Source: Pelomonas sp965229315 (lineage in GTDB: Bacteria > Pseudomonadota > Gammaproteobacteria > Burkholderiales > Burkholderiaceae_C). Taken from it: a stretch of 64,000 nt of DNA. Within the stretch, counting starts at the first letter, position 1; each line of letters opens with the position of its first letter. The stretch covers positions 2,232,001 through 2,296,000 of the forward strand of contig NZ_CBDDJA010000002.1 of NCBI RefSeq assembly GCF_965229315.1, written 5' to 3'. A program made the translations under genes and the position numbers. A model generated the notes under the pieces. That model searched no databases. It was not told the DNA's origin and saw only the letters and a list, made by a program, of their open reading frames with translations. Positions 1-8,979 of the stretch are shown here, in pieces.

Positions 1-336
1 CTTGACCGTGCGACCGATGTCGGCGGCGATGTGCTCCACGCGCCCCGCGAAGGCCGGGTAGACGCGCTGCGTGCGGTCCTCGTTCCACACCAGCTTGGCA
101 CTCAGCGGCACGTCCACGCTGCTGCCCGGGCGCGCGGCGTCCAGCTTCAGCAGGCGCAGCTGCGGGTGGCCGGCCGGGAAGATCAGCTGCTGGCCCTGCA
201 CGATGGCTTCGGCCGGCGCCGGCGCGGCGCCGGATTCGCGGTTGCAGGCCGTAAGCCCGGCGGTCAGCGCGGCGGCAGCGGCCACCAGCAGGGTCAGGCG
301 CAAGATCGGGCGCAGGGGACGGGTGTGGGCATTCAT
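1..336 (-). CDS. RND efflux periplasmic adaptor (HlyD/CzcB-like), partial
   Basis: Only the first 112 residues are in the window; the rest lies beyond the left edge. Residues 1-31 form a lipoprotein-type signal sequence ending in LTAC, so Cys31 is the likely lipidation site. The segment NEDRTQRVYPAFAGRV is the first beta-barrel/lipoyl entry signature of adaptors that couple an inner-membrane RND pump to an outer-membrane channel. The start codon overlaps the stop of the upstream channel gene as ATGA, which argues for translational coupling in one operon. The pump itself should follow outside the window. Substrate cannot be told; CzcB/CusB-like adaptors usually serve metal or drug export. Confidence 0.75.
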   Translation of the reverse strand, partial: MNAHTRPLRPILRLTLLVAAAAALTAGLTACNRESGAAPAPAEAIVQGQQLIFPAGHPQLRLLKLDAARPGSSVDVPLSAKLVWNEDRTQRVYPAFAGRVEHIAADIGRTVK

Positions 337-1616
337 GGCTGTTTCGCGAATTCGGGGTCGGTGAGCAGCGCCCAGGCGCCGGTGGCGCGGGCGTGGTCGG
401 CGCGGGCGGCGAGCGCGTCCAGCACGGCGGTGCGCAGGCTGCGGCGCGCGTCGACGAGATCGGTCAGCGACATCGCGCCCTTGCGGTAGGCCAGCTCGGC
501 CTGGGCCAGCACCTGGCGCGCCTTGGGCAACAGCTCGGTCTCGTGCACGGCCAGCGTGCGGGCGCTGGCCTGCAGGTCCAGCGCCGCCTGGTTCAGGTCG
601 GCCTCGGCCATCAGCCGCGTGCGGTCGGCCAGGTCGCGCGCCTGCTGCAGCTGCGCGCGGGCGCGGCCGGTCTCGCCCTGCTGGGCATAGCCGATCTGCA
701 GCGGCATCTGCAGGCGCAGCTCGACGAGGCGGTTGGACGTGCCGGGGTAATGGTCCACCGACACACCCCAGGTCACGTCCGACTTGCGTGCCGCGAGCGT
801 GCCGTCCAGCACCGCCTGCGCGGCCTGGATGCGCGCCTCGGCCGCCTGCACGTCGGCACGGCGGGCCACGAGCACCGCGCGCTGCGCGTCGTCCAGCGGC
901 GGCGCGTCGGTGGGCGCCGGCCAGGCGGACGCATCGATGGCGATGTCGTCGCCACCGCGGCCGATCAGCCGGGCCAGCGCCAGGCTCGCGCGGCGCCGGT
1001 CGGCGCCCGCGCTGGCCAGGTCGATGCCGGCGCGCGAGGCCTCGATCTCGGCGCGCGCCAGGTCCTGGGCCGAGATGTCGCCCGCACGGTGGCGGGCGCG
1101 CATCGCGGCGATCAGCTCGTCCGCGCCGCGCTTGAGCGCCGCCACCTCCTCGACGCGCTGCTGCGCGGCGGCCAGGTCCACGCTGGCACCCAGCGCCAGC
1201 CCGAGCTGCTGGCGGCGCACGTCGGCCATGTCGCCGGCCGCGGCTTCAGCAGCGGCGCGGGCGGCCGCCGTGCGCAGCGCGCGCTTGTCACCGCGTTCCC
1301 AGGTCCAGTCCACGCCGACGGACTTGTCGATGCGCTTGTCGGCGAACAGGTTGCCGGGGCCCAGGCCGTGCTGCAGGTCCATCTGGCTGGACTTCAGCGT
1401 CAGCTGCGGCAGCGGCGCGTGGTCGGCGGCGAGGATGTCGGCGCGGGCCGCGTCCAGGCCGGACCGTGCAACGGCCACGTCGAAATTGCTGCCGGCCAGG
1501 CGCAGCACGTCGGCCAGGCCTAGCGGTGGCGGCGGCAGCGGCGGTGCACCGGGCGTGTCGGCGTGTGCACCGGCCGCAGCCAGCGCGGTGGCGAGCACAA
1601 AGGCGGAAAACTTCAT
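333..1616 (-). CDS. TolC-family outer-membrane efflux channel
   Basis: A 427-residue protein with a Sec signal peptide ending near GAHA (residues 1-19), followed by a Pro-rich linker and long Ala/Arg-rich alpha-helical stretches typical of the outer-membrane efflux protein (OEP) family. The two OEP halves are visible as repeated helical hairpins, the second around residues 230-415. Length fits CzcC/TolC-like channels. It is first in an operon with the adaptor at the left edge and would form the outer-membrane exit of a tripartite pump. It is transcribed away from the adjacent two-component system, a common arrangement when that system controls the pump, but this is inference. Confidence 0.82.
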   Translation of the reverse strand: MKFSAFVLATALAAAGAHADTPGAPPLPPPPLGLADVLRLAGSNFDVAVARSGLDAARADILAADHAPLPQLTLKSSQMDLQHGLGPGNLFADKRIDKSVGVDWTWERGDKRALRTAAARAAAEAAAGDMADVRRQQLGLALGASVDLAAAQQRVEEVAALKRGADELIAAMRARHRAGDISAQDLARAEIEASRAGIDLASAGADRRRASLALARLIGRGGDDIAIDASAWPAPTDAPPLDDAQRAVLVARRADVQAAEARIQAAQAVLDGTLAARKSDVTWGVSVDHYPGTSNRLVELRLQMPLQIGYAQQGETGRARAQLQQARDLADRTRLMAEADLNQAALDLQASARTLAVHETELLPKARQVLAQAELAYRKGAMSLTDLVDARRSLRTAVLDALAARADHARATGAWALLTDPEFAKQP

Positions 1617-1701
1617 GACCGCGGTTGTCGCGTGAGCGGCCTGACCAGAACCTGACCTGGGCCGACACCGTGCAGACAGCCCCGTGCGCTAACTTCTCGT
1701 C

Positions 1702-2364
1702 ATGCGCATCCTTCTCGTCGAAGACGACGCCACGCTGAGCCGCGTGGTGAGCCGCAGCCTGTGCGACCAAGGCCATCACGTGGATCATGCCGACAGCGTC
1801 GACGCCGCGCGCTACCTGTGGCGCATCCAGAACCATGACGCCGTGCTGCTGGACCTGACGCTGCCCGACGGCAACGGCCTGCAGCTGCTGCGCGAGGCCC
1901 GCGCCCGCGGCGACCGCACGCCCGTGCTCGTGCTGACGGCCCGCAACCGCACCGAGGAACGCATCGCCGGGCTGGATGCCGGCGCCGACGACTACCTGGG
2001 CAAGCCCTTCGACCTGGCGGAGGTGGAGGCGCGGCTGCGTGCCGTCGTGCGCCGCCGGCTGGACCTGGACGACCGCGTCAGCATCGGCGCGCTGGCGCTG
2101 GACCGCCGCACGCAGCGCCTGTACCTGGACGACACCCCGCTGCAGCTGCCGGCCCGCGAGTTCGCCGTGCTGTGCGAGCTGCTGACGCCGCCCGGCCGCG
2201 TCGTCAGCAAGGCCGCGCTGGCCGACAAGCTGTCGGGCTTCGACGACCTGCTGGCCGCCAACGCGCTGGAGGCCTTCATCTCCCGCCTGCGCAAGAAGCT
2301 GCAGGGCAGCGGCGCCGAGATCCGCACGCTGCGCGGCCTGGGCTACCTGATCGAGGCGGCGTGA
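1702..2364 (+). CDS. OmpR-family response regulator (TctD-like)
   Basis: 220 residues. The N-terminal receiver domain shows the acidic pair ED at residues 7-8, the phospho-acceptor Asp in LLDLTLPDG (about residue 51), the Thr in LVLTARN and the Lys in LGKPFD. The C-terminal half is a winged-helix trans-reg domain ending in TLRGLGYLIE. A GTGA overlap joins it to the histidine kinase downstream. The combination with a kinase carrying a 2CSK-type sensor resembles TctD/TctE pairs, which respond to carboxylates or sugars, and a porin gene follows directly. It lies divergent from the efflux operon, with about 85 bases between, so either could be a target. Confidence 0.88.
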   Translation: MRILLVEDDATLSRVVSRSLCDQGHHVDHADSVDAARYLWRIQNHDAVLLDLTLPDGNGLQLLREARARGDRTPVLVLTARNRTEERIAGLDAGADDYLGKPFDLAEVEARLRAVVRRRLDLDDRVSIGALALDRRTQRLYLDDTPLQLPAREFAVLCELLTPPGRVVSKAALADKLSGFDDLLAANALEAFISRLRKKLQGSGAEIRTLRGLGYLIEAA

Positions 2365-3788
2365 CGGCCACGGACACCCAGGCGCCGCGCCTGTCGCTGC
2401 GCACGCGGCTGGTGCGGCACGTGACGCTGCCGCTGCTCATCACCTGGGCGCTGGGCACGGCGATGGCGCTGGGCATCGCGTCCTACTTCACGCAGCGGGC
2501 CTACGACCGCGCGATGCTGGACGATGCCTACCTGCTGGCCACGCACGTCGTGCAGCGCAACGGCCAGCTGGCGCTCAACATGAGCTCCGACGACATCCAC
2601 ACGGTGCTGTTCGACCAGACGGAGCAGGTGTACTTCGCCATCCTGGACCGCGGCGGGCGGCTGGTGGCCGGCCACCCCGGGCTGCACGCGCCCGAGCCCG
2701 ATGGCGGCGGCGACTGGCGCTACGTGAACCTGCACTACCAGGGCCAGGACCTGCGCGCCGTCGTGCTGGACCGCAGCGCCTCGCCCGTGCAGGTCATCGT
2801 CGCGCTGACCACCCACAGCCGCCACGAGCTGCTGCAACAGCTCGCGCTGTTCTCCGTCGCGCCGCAGGTGCCCCTGCTGATGGGCCTGGTGCTGTGGCTG
2901 CGCCGCGTGGTGAGCCGCGACCTGCAACCGCTGTCGCGGCTGCAGCAACTGGTGGAGTCGCGCGACGCCGCCGACCTGTCCCCCCTGCCCGCCGGCCTGA
3001 TGGCGCAGGCCGCCTCGCGCGACGTGCACGGCCTGGCGACGTCCATCGACGACCTGCTGGGGCGCGTGGCACGCGGCGTGGCCGCGCAGCGCGAGTTTGC
3101 CGGCAACGTGGCGCACGAACTGCGCACGCCGCTGGCGGGCATCCGGGCGCTGGCGGAGTACGGCCTGTCGCAGCGCGACCCGCAGCAGTGGCGCGACCAG
3201 TTGCAGGCCGTGCTGCACAGCCAGCGGCGCGCCAGCCGGCTGGTGAACCAGCTGCTGGCCATCGCACTGGCCGAGGAAGCCGGCGCCGCCGTGCAGCTCA
3301 AGCCCACCGACCTGGCCGACCTCGCGCGCGAGCAGTTGCTGCAGATGCTGCCCGAGGCCGACCGCGCCGGCGTGGAGCTGGAGGCCATCGGCCTGGAAAC
3401 ACCGGCCTGGGTGATGGCAGACACGGCGCTGCTGGAAGGCCTGCTCGGCAACCTGCTGGACAACGCGCTGCGCTATGGCCGCCCGCCGGGCGAACCCGGC
3501 CGCGTCTGGATCGAGCTGCGGCGCACGGCCGGCCGCACGCTGCTGAGCGTCTGCGACCAGGGGCCGGGCATGGGGCCCGAACGGCGCCAGGCCCTGAAGG
3601 CCCGTTGGCGCCAGGGCGCCGACGGCGCCGCGCTGGGCGTGGGCGCCGGCCTGGGGCTGTCCATCGTGCAGCGCTACGCCGAGGTGATGCAAGCTGACCT
3701 GGAGCTGGCTGAAGGTGATGGCGGCGTGGGTTTGCGCGCCAGCGTCTCATTCCGGTCATCCGACGGGCCGACACTCGCGGCCCCATGA
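2361..3788 (+). CDS. Sensor histidine kinase (TctE-like)
   Basis: 475 residues from a GTG start at 2361 that overlaps the regulator stop as GTGA; a longer open frame upstream is only overlap with the regulator gene. An N-terminal membrane segment, a periplasmic sensor region of about 120 residues resembling the 2CSK_N domain, and a second membrane segment around residues 170-190 precede the H-box HELRTPLAGI, then N-box LLDNALRYG, G1 box DQGPGMG and G2 box GAGLGLSIV. All catalytic motifs are intact. It should phosphorylate the regulator encoded just upstream. ATGA overlap with the porin gene suggests the three genes form one operon and that the ligand may be the porin's substrate. Confidence 0.87.
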   Translation: MTATDTQAPRLSLRTRLVRHVTLPLLITWALGTAMALGIASYFTQRAYDRAMLDDAYLLATHVVQRNGQLALNMSSDDIHTVLFDQTEQVYFAILDRGGRLVAGHPGLHAPEPDGGGDWRYVNLHYQGQDLRAVVLDRSASPVQVIVALTTHSRHELLQQLALFSVAPQVPLLMGLVLWLRRVVSRDLQPLSRLQQLVESRDAADLSPLPAGLMAQAASRDVHGLATSIDDLLGRVARGVAAQREFAGNVAHELRTPLAGIRALAEYGLSQRDPQQWRDQLQAVLHSQRRASRLVNQLLAIALAEEAGAAVQLKPTDLADLAREQLLQMLPEADRAGVELEAIGLETPAWVMADTALLEGLLGNLLDNALRYGRPPGEPGRVWIELRRTAGRTLLSVCDQGPGMGPERRQALKARWRQGADGAALGVGAGLGLSIVQRYAEVMQADLELAEGDGGVGLRASVSFRSSDGPTLAAP

Positions 3789-5089
3789 CACGACACCTGC
3801 TGTGCGCCGCGCTGGCGCTGATCCCGCTGGCCGGCCATGCGCAGGACGAGGCCCCGGCCACCGAACGCTGGTCCCTGCACGGCCAGTTCACGACCGTGCT
3901 GCAGCGCCATGGCCGCTTCGCCTCGCCCTACGAGGGCGAGAACAGCCTGAAGGCGGCCGAAGGCACGAAGACGACGATGGACGCGACGGCCTTCCTGGGC
4001 CTGCGCCTGTGGCGCGGCGCCGAGCTCTACCTGAACCCCGAGTTCGACCGCGGCTTCGGCCTCAGCGACACGCTGGGCGTGGCCGGTTTCCCCAGCGGCG
4101 AGGCCTACAAGGTGGGCCACCATTCGGCCTATGGGCGGCTGCAGCGGGCTTTCGTGCGCCAGGTCGTGGCGCTGGACGATGCGTCCGGCGCGATGCAGGA
4201 GTCGGCCGCCAACCAGTTGGCCGGCCCGCGCCCCGCGGACAACCTGACGCTGACCGTCGGCAAGTTCTCGGTGGTCGACGTGTTCGACAACAACGGCTAC
4301 GCCCACGACCCGCGGGCCGACTTCCTGAACTGGTCGGTCATCGACGCCGGTGCCTTCGACTACGCGGCCGACTCCTGGGGCTACAGCCTGGGCGCGGCGG
4401 CCGAGTGGACGCAGGGCCCTTGGACCGCCCGCACGGGCCTGTTCGCGCTGTCCCGCGAGCCCAACGGCACGACGCTGGATGCGAGCTTCGCCCAGCACCA
4501 GTGGGTGGCCGAGGTGGAGCACCGGCACGACCTGGGCGGGCGGCCCGGCAAGGTCCGGCTGCTGGCGTATGCCTCGCATGCCCGCATGGGCCGCTACGAC
4601 GACGCGGTGGCGCTGGGCTCGCCGGCCGACACGGCGCAGGTGCGGCGCATGGCGGGCAAGCAGGGCTTTGCCGTCACCGCCGAGCAGGCGCTGGCGGCCA
4701 ACCTGGGCGCCTTCGCGCGCTACAGCCGCAACGACGGCCGCACCGAGGCCTTCGACTTCACGGACATCAACCGCTCGCTGAGCGCAGGCCTGGTCGTCGA
4801 CGGCGCGGCCTGGTCGCAACCCGGGCACACGCTGGGCGTGGCGCTGGCGGTGAATTCGCTGTCGGGCCCGGCGCGGCGCTACTTCGCGGCCGCCGGCCTG
4901 GGCCTCCTGATCGGCGACGGCCGGCTGGACCGCTACGCCAGCGAGCAGATCGCCGAGGCCTACTACGCCGTGCGCTTCGCGCCGGGCCTGAGCGCGACGC
5001 TGGACCTGCAGCACCTGCGCCACCCGGCCTACAACGCGGCACGCGGGCCGGTCAGCGTGGCCGGCGCGCGGCTGCACGCCGAGTTCTGA
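3785..5089 (+). CDS. Carbohydrate-selective porin, OprB family
   Basis: 434 residues with a signal peptide ending in GHAQ. The body is rich in aromatic/Gly beta-strand segments, including LYLNPEFDRGFGLSD and GKFSVVDVFDNN, which are characteristic of OprB-type carbohydrate porins, and the chain ends in a hydrophobic-aromatic residue (Phe), as expected for an outer-membrane barrel recognised by the Bam machinery. It overlaps the preceding kinase gene as ATGA, so its expression is probably tied to the two-component system. The likely role is passive uptake of sugars or related solutes across the outer membrane. It ends one base before the convergent KAS III-like gene. Confidence 0.82.
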   Translation: MTRHLLCAALALIPLAGHAQDEAPATERWSLHGQFTTVLQRHGRFASPYEGENSLKAAEGTKTTMDATAFLGLRLWRGAELYLNPEFDRGFGLSDTLGVAGFPSGEAYKVGHHSAYGRLQRAFVRQVVALDDASGAMQESAANQLAGPRPADNLTLTVGKFSVVDVFDNNGYAHDPRADFLNWSVIDAGAFDYAADSWGYSLGAAAEWTQGPWTARTGLFALSREPNGTTLDASFAQHQWVAEVEHRHDLGGRPGKVRLLAYASHARMGRYDDAVALGSPADTAQVRRMAGKQGFAVTAEQALAANLGAFARYSRNDGRTEAFDFTDINRSLSAGLVVDGAAWSQPGHTLGVALAVNSLSGPARRYFAAAGLGLLIGDGRLDRYASEQIAEAYYAVRFAPGLSATLDLQHLRHPAYNAARGPVSVAGARLHAEF

Positions 5090-5090
5090 G

Positions 5091-6224
5091 TCAGCGTTTC
5101 CTGACGACCACGCTGCCGATGGAGTAGCCGGCGCCGAACGAGCAGATGACGCCCGTCTCGCCGGCCTTGAGGTCCGCGCGGTGGTGGTGGAAGGCGATGA
5201 CGGAGCCGGCCGACGCGGTGTTGGCGTACTCGTTCAGGATCAGCGGTGCGATGTCGCCGCCAGCGTCCGCACCCACCAGCTTCTTGATGACCAGCTGGTT
5301 CATGCCCTGGTTGGCCTGGTGCAGCCAGAAGCGGCGCATCTGCGTGGGCTCCAGGCCCAGCTTGGCGAGGTGGCCCTCGATGTGCGCGGCGGCCAGCGGC
5401 ACCACTTCCTTGAAGACCTTGCGGCCCTCCTGGTAGAAGGTCAGGTCGCGGTCGTTCGGGTCGCGGTCCTCGGCGCGGTTCATGAAGCCGAAGTTGTTGC
5501 GGATGTTGCTGCTGAACTGCGTGGCGAGCTGGGTGCCGAGGATCTCCCACTGGTCCGCACCCGTGGCGTCTTCCGCGCGCTCGACGATGAGGGCCGTGCA
5601 GACGTCGCCGAAGATGAAATGGCAGTCGCGGTCCCGCCATTCCAGGTGGGCCGACGTGATCTCGGGGTTCACCACCAGCACGCACTTGGACGCGCCCGAG
5701 CGCACCGCGTTGAAGGCCTGCTCCAGCGCGAAGGTGGCCGACGAACAGGCCACGTTCATGTCGAAGCCGTAGCCGCCGGCCCCGAGCGCCTGCTGGATCT
5801 CGACGGCCATGGCCGGGTAGGCGCGCTGCATGTTGGCACTCGAGCACAGCACGGCGTCCACGTCCGCGCCGGTCTTGCCGGCCTGTTCCAGCGCCTGCCT
5901 GGCCGCCGCGACGGCGATCTCGGCCATCAGCGACAGCTGGTCGTCGCCGCGCGGCGCGAAGCGCGGGTACATGCGGGTCGGGTCCAGCACGCCGTCCTTC
6001 TCGATGACGTAACGCTGCTTGATGCCCGAAGCCTTCTCGATGAACTCGACGCTGGAATGCGTCAGCGCGGCACGCTCGCCCGTCGCAATGGCCGTCGCGT
6101 GCTCGGCGTTGTGCAGGTCGGCGTAGCGGTTGAAGGCTTCGACGAGCTCGGCGTTGGTGATGACGTGCGGCGGCCGGTAGAGGCCGGTGCCGCTGATGAC
6201 CACGGCCGGGAATGAAGCTTGCAT
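5091..6224 (-). CDS. Beta-ketoacyl-ACP synthase III-like protein
   Basis: 377 residues of the FabH/KAS III fold with the complete Cys-His-Asn triad: Cys160 in NVACSSATFA, His302 in FWLHQANQGMN and Asn335 in YANTASAGS. The protein is longer than housekeeping FabH (about 320 residues) because of an insertion around residues 40-95. From memory it resembles the Pseudomonas KAS III-like protein (PA3286 type) that condenses medium-chain acyl-CoA with malonyl-ACP and so links beta-oxidation to fatty-acid synthesis. That substrate preference is inference from family resemblance. It stands alone, convergent with the porin and divergent from the DUF3422 gene. Confidence 0.88.
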   Translation of the reverse strand: MQASFPAVVISGTGLYRPPHVITNAELVEAFNRYADLHNAEHATAIATGERAALTHSSVEFIEKASGIKQRYVIEKDGVLDPTRMYPRFAPRGDDQLSLMAEIAVAAARQALEQAGKTGADVDAVLCSSANMQRAYPAMAVEIQQALGAGGYGFDMNVACSSATFALEQAFNAVRSGASKCVLVVNPEITSAHLEWRDRDCHFIFGDVCTALIVERAEDATGADQWEILGTQLATQFSSNIRNNFGFMNRAEDRDPNDRDLTFYQEGRKVFKEVVPLAAAHIEGHLAKLGLEPTQMRRFWLHQANQGMNQLVIKKLVGADAGGDIAPLILNEYANTASAGSVIAFHHHRADLKAGETGVICSFGAGYSIGSVVVRKR

Positions 6225-6316
6225 AAGGTAGACGGAAGCCGCCGCTGCTGATGGACGAAGCCTGAAATTTTACTGAGCCATCATGGTGCCTCGTCTAGGC
6301 ACTAGCCTGGGGACCT

Positions 6317-7624
6317 ATGCACGAAGACAGTTTGTTGCCGCCTGACGATGGCCTGCGCCTGGCGCTGCACAACGAGGTGCACGCCCGCCCGCCGGCGCGC
6401 ATCCGTCTGCCCGCCGTGATCGTGCACGTGGCCGTGCTCAACGACGGCGTCAGCCGCGCCGAAGAGCATGCGCACCTGAAGCAGTTGCCCGGCCAGCACG
6501 CGCTGCCCGCGGAGGCACTGAACGCCAACTTCCTGCGGCTGCGCTGCGGCGAGTTTTCGCTGAAGTGGGAGCGACACGCGGAATTCACGCGCTACGCGGT
6601 GGTGCAGCCGCTGCCGGCCGGCGCCGAACCCGGTGCACAGACGCTGGACTGCCTCGCATTGCGCGTGGCCGGCGACTGGCTGGGGCGCATCCCGGGGCGC
6701 ACCGTGGCCGCCATCAAGCTCGTCATGATCGAGCGTCCGCTGACGTTCGCCCCCAGCGCGCTGGCCGAAGCGCGGGCCTGGTTCGGCGCGCACGCGGTGG
6801 TGGCGTCCACGATGGGCGGGCATTCGCTGGTGGTGACCGACTTCTGCCTGCGCGCCAGCGGATTCGAGCACATCGTCGTGCTGGCCGAGCCCGGCACCCC
6901 CGAGACCCGCGCCGGCCGCATCTGCCAGCGCCTGCTGGAGCTGGAGACCTACCGGCTGATGGCCTTGCGCGGCCTGCCGGCGGCCAAGGCGCTGGGCACG
7001 ACGCTGGCCGACGTGGAGGCGGCGCTGGCCGACATCACGGCGCGGCTGGAGCGGCGCGATGCGTCCGAGGCCGAACTGCTGGACGACCTGATCTCCACCG
7101 CCGCGCGCGTGGAGCACGCCACGGCCGAGCACCAGTACCGCTTCGCGGCCACCGAGGCCTACCACGCCATCGTCGCGGCGCGGCTGAGCGAGCTGCACGA
7201 GGGCAAGGTGGCCGGCACGCAGACGCTGGGCGAGTTCATGCAGCGCCGCCTGTCGCCGGCCATCGCCACCGTCAGCGCGACGGCGCAGCGGCTGGCCGCG
7301 CTGTCGCAGCGCATCGAACGCGCCAGCGCCCTGCTGCGCACGCGCGTGGACATCGCCACCGAGGCGCAGAACCAGCAACTGCTGGCCCAGCTCGGCCACG
7401 GCCAGCAGACCCAGTTGCGCATGCAGGCCACCGTGGAAGGCTTGTCGCTGGCGGCCATCACCTACTACGTCGTCAGCCTGCTGCTGTATGCCTTCAAGGC
7501 GCTGAAGGCCGAGGGCTGGCTGCCCATCAGCCCGGAGCTGGCCGCAGGGGCGGCGATCCCGCTGGTGCTGGCCGGCGTGTGGTGGACGACGCGGCGGATT
7601 CACAGACGCTTCCTGGGCCATTGA
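6317..7624 (+). CDS. DUF3422 family membrane protein
   Basis: 435 residues. The start carries the family hallmark LHNEVHARPP (residues 17-26) and the region HAEFTRY, both conserved in DUF3422. Residues about 220-360 are helical and charged, probably coiled-coil, and two hydrophobic segments close the chain (about 380-400 and 408-425), so the protein is likely anchored in the inner membrane with a large cytoplasmic part. Function is unknown for the family. A GC-rich hairpin follows the stop codon. Confidence 0.85.
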   Translation: MHEDSLLPPDDGLRLALHNEVHARPPARIRLPAVIVHVAVLNDGVSRAEEHAHLKQLPGQHALPAEALNANFLRLRCGEFSLKWERHAEFTRYAVVQPLPAGAEPGAQTLDCLALRVAGDWLGRIPGRTVAAIKLVMIERPLTFAPSALAEARAWFGAHAVVASTMGGHSLVVTDFCLRASGFEHIVVLAEPGTPETRAGRICQRLLELETYRLMALRGLPAAKALGTTLADVEAALADITARLERRDASEAELLDDLISTAARVEHATAEHQYRFAATEAYHAIVAARLSELHEGKVAGTQTLGEFMQRRLSPAIATVSATAQRLAALSQRIERASALLRTRVDIATEAQNQQLLAQLGHGQQTQLRMQATVEGLSLAAITYYVVSLLLYAFKALKAEGWLPISPELAAGAAIPLVLAGVWWTTRRIHRRFLGH

Positions 7625-7647
7625 CGCCAGCCGCGTAGAATCAATCA

Positions 7648-7675
7648 CCGGGCCCAAATTTTGTCTTCGGCCCGG
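7648..7675 (+). terminator. Stem-loop after DUF3422 gene
   Basis: CCGGGCC pairs with GGCCCGG across a 14-base AT-rich loop, starting 24 bases after the DUF3422 stop. There is no T-run after it, so it could be a weak or factor-assisted terminator, or a structure in the guaC leader. Confidence 0.4.
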
Positions 7676-7828
7676 CGCGCCGCGCCTTGATTTCGCAAGC
7701 GAAGTCAGCCTGCGACGCGACGGCCTCACCGCCGTCGAGGGCGCCCTGCCCTCATGCCGAAGCAAGTCAAGCGCTCGCAGCCCAGGTCGCGCACTGCCAA
7801 ACGCGCGCCGCAACTGTGAACTCGAGCG

Positions 7829-8806
7829 ATGGAAATCTTCGACTACGACAACATCCTGCTGCTGCCGCGCAAATGCCGCGTGGAGAGCCGTTCGGACTGC
7901 GACACCAGCGTGCAGTTCGGCCCGCACCGCTTCAAGCTGCCGGTCATGCCGGCCAACATGAAGACGGTGGTGGACGAGCCCATCACCGAGATGCTGGCCC
8001 GCGAAGGCTACTTCTACGTGATGCACCGCTTCGATCTGGACAGCCTCGCCTACGCCAAGGGCATGCGCGACAAGGGCCTGCTGGTGAGCCTGAGCGTGGG
8101 CGTGAAGCCGGCGGACTACGACCTGGTCGACCGGCTCGCCGCCGAGGGCGTCGGCGCCGACTACCTGACCATCGACATCGCCCACGGCCATGCCGAGAGC
8201 GTGCAGCGCATGATCGCCCACATCAAGCGCAGGCTGCCCGATGCCTTCGTCATCGCCGGCAACGTCGGCACGCCCGAGGGCGTCATCGACCTGGAGAACT
8301 GGGGCGCGGACGCGACCAAGGTCGGCGTGGGCCCGGGCAAGGTCTGCATCACGCGGCTGAAGACCGGCTTCGGCACGGGCGGCTGGCAGCTGTCGGCGCT
8401 GAAGTGGTGCGCCCGCGTCGCCACCAAGCCCATCGTGGCCGACGGCGGCATCCGCCACCACGGCGACATCGCCAAGAGCGTGCGCTTCGGCGCGTCCATG
8501 GTGATGATCGGGTCGCTCTTCGCCGGCCACGAGGACTCGCCCGGCAAGACGGTGGAGGTCGATGGCAAGCTGTTCAAGGAGTACTACGGCTCGGCCAGCG
8601 ACTTCAACAAGGGCGAGTACCGCCATGTCGAAGGCAAGCGCATCCTGGAGCCGGTCAAGGGCAGGCTCAGCGACACGCTGCGCGAGATGCAGGAAGACCT
8701 GCAGAGCTCGATCTCCTACGCGGGCGGCACGCAGCTGGCGGACCTGAAGAAAGTGAACTACGTGATCCTGGGTGGAGAAAACGCGGGGGAACACTTGTTC
8801 ATGTGA
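7829..8806 (+). CDS. guaC: GMP reductase
   Basis: 325 residues of the IMPDH/GMPR TIM-barrel family. The catalytic Cys173 lies in GVGPGKVCITR, the Thr/Glu-type NADPH region follows, and the length without a CBS insert distinguishes it from IMP dehydrogenase. It deaminates GMP to IMP with NADPH, returning guanine nucleotides to the purine pool. The last eight codons (encoding NAGEHLFM) and the stop belong to a tandem repeat that is copied twice more downstream, so the C-terminus seems to have been captured from the repeat. No other purine genes are adjacent. The 204-base gap upstream holds only the stem-loop and no evident riboswitch. Confidence 0.92.
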   Translation: MEIFDYDNILLLPRKCRVESRSDCDTSVQFGPHRFKLPVMPANMKTVVDEPITEMLAREGYFYVMHRFDLDSLAYAKGMRDKGLLVSLSVGVKPADYDLVDRLAAEGVGADYLTIDIAHGHAESVQRMIAHIKRRLPDAFVIAGNVGTPEGVIDLENWGADATKVGVGPGKVCITRLKTGFGTGGWQLSALKWCARVATKPIVADGGIRHHGDIAKSVRFGASMVMIGSLFAGHEDSPGKTVEVDGKLFKEYYGSASDFNKGEYRHVEGKRILEPVKGRLSDTLREMQEDLQSSISYAGGTQLADLKKVNYVILGGENAGEHLFM

Positions 8807-8975
8807 TCGCCGCAGGCGAGCACCGAGCGCGAAGCGCGAAGCCCGCGTTTCGGCTCAGCCCAAACGCGGGGGAACACTTGTTCATGTGATCGCCGCAGGC
8901 GCGCACCGAGCGCGAAGCGCGAAGCCCGCGTTTCGGTGGCGCAGCCAAAACGCCGGGAAACCTCTGTTCATGTGA
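8779..8975. repeat. Tandem palindrome-bearing repeat at guaC 3' end
   Basis: Three copies in direct order: 8779-8861 (83 bases), 8862-8947 (86 bases), and a diverged, shortened copy from 8948 to 8975. Copies 1 and 2 are nearly identical apart from a few bases near their junctions. Each is bounded by inverted arms AAACGCGGG and CCCGCGTTT about 54 bases apart, with a GCGCGAAGCGCGAAG core inside. Every copy contains the end-of-gene segment TTCATGTGA, so the first copy supplies the guaC stop codon. Copy 3 has lost its right arm. It could act as a terminator or as a REP-like element. Confidence 0.85.
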
Positions 8976-8979
8976 GCGC

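Noticed and set aside
2172..2360. N-terminal extension of the first histidine kinase
   Set aside because: It overlaps the response regulator in another frame; the GTG at 2361 fits the GTGA junction and the membrane segment.
8779..8975. Repeat considered as a CRISPR array
   Set aside because: Only three copies of an 83-86-base unit without spacers, overlapping a gene end, and no cas genes.
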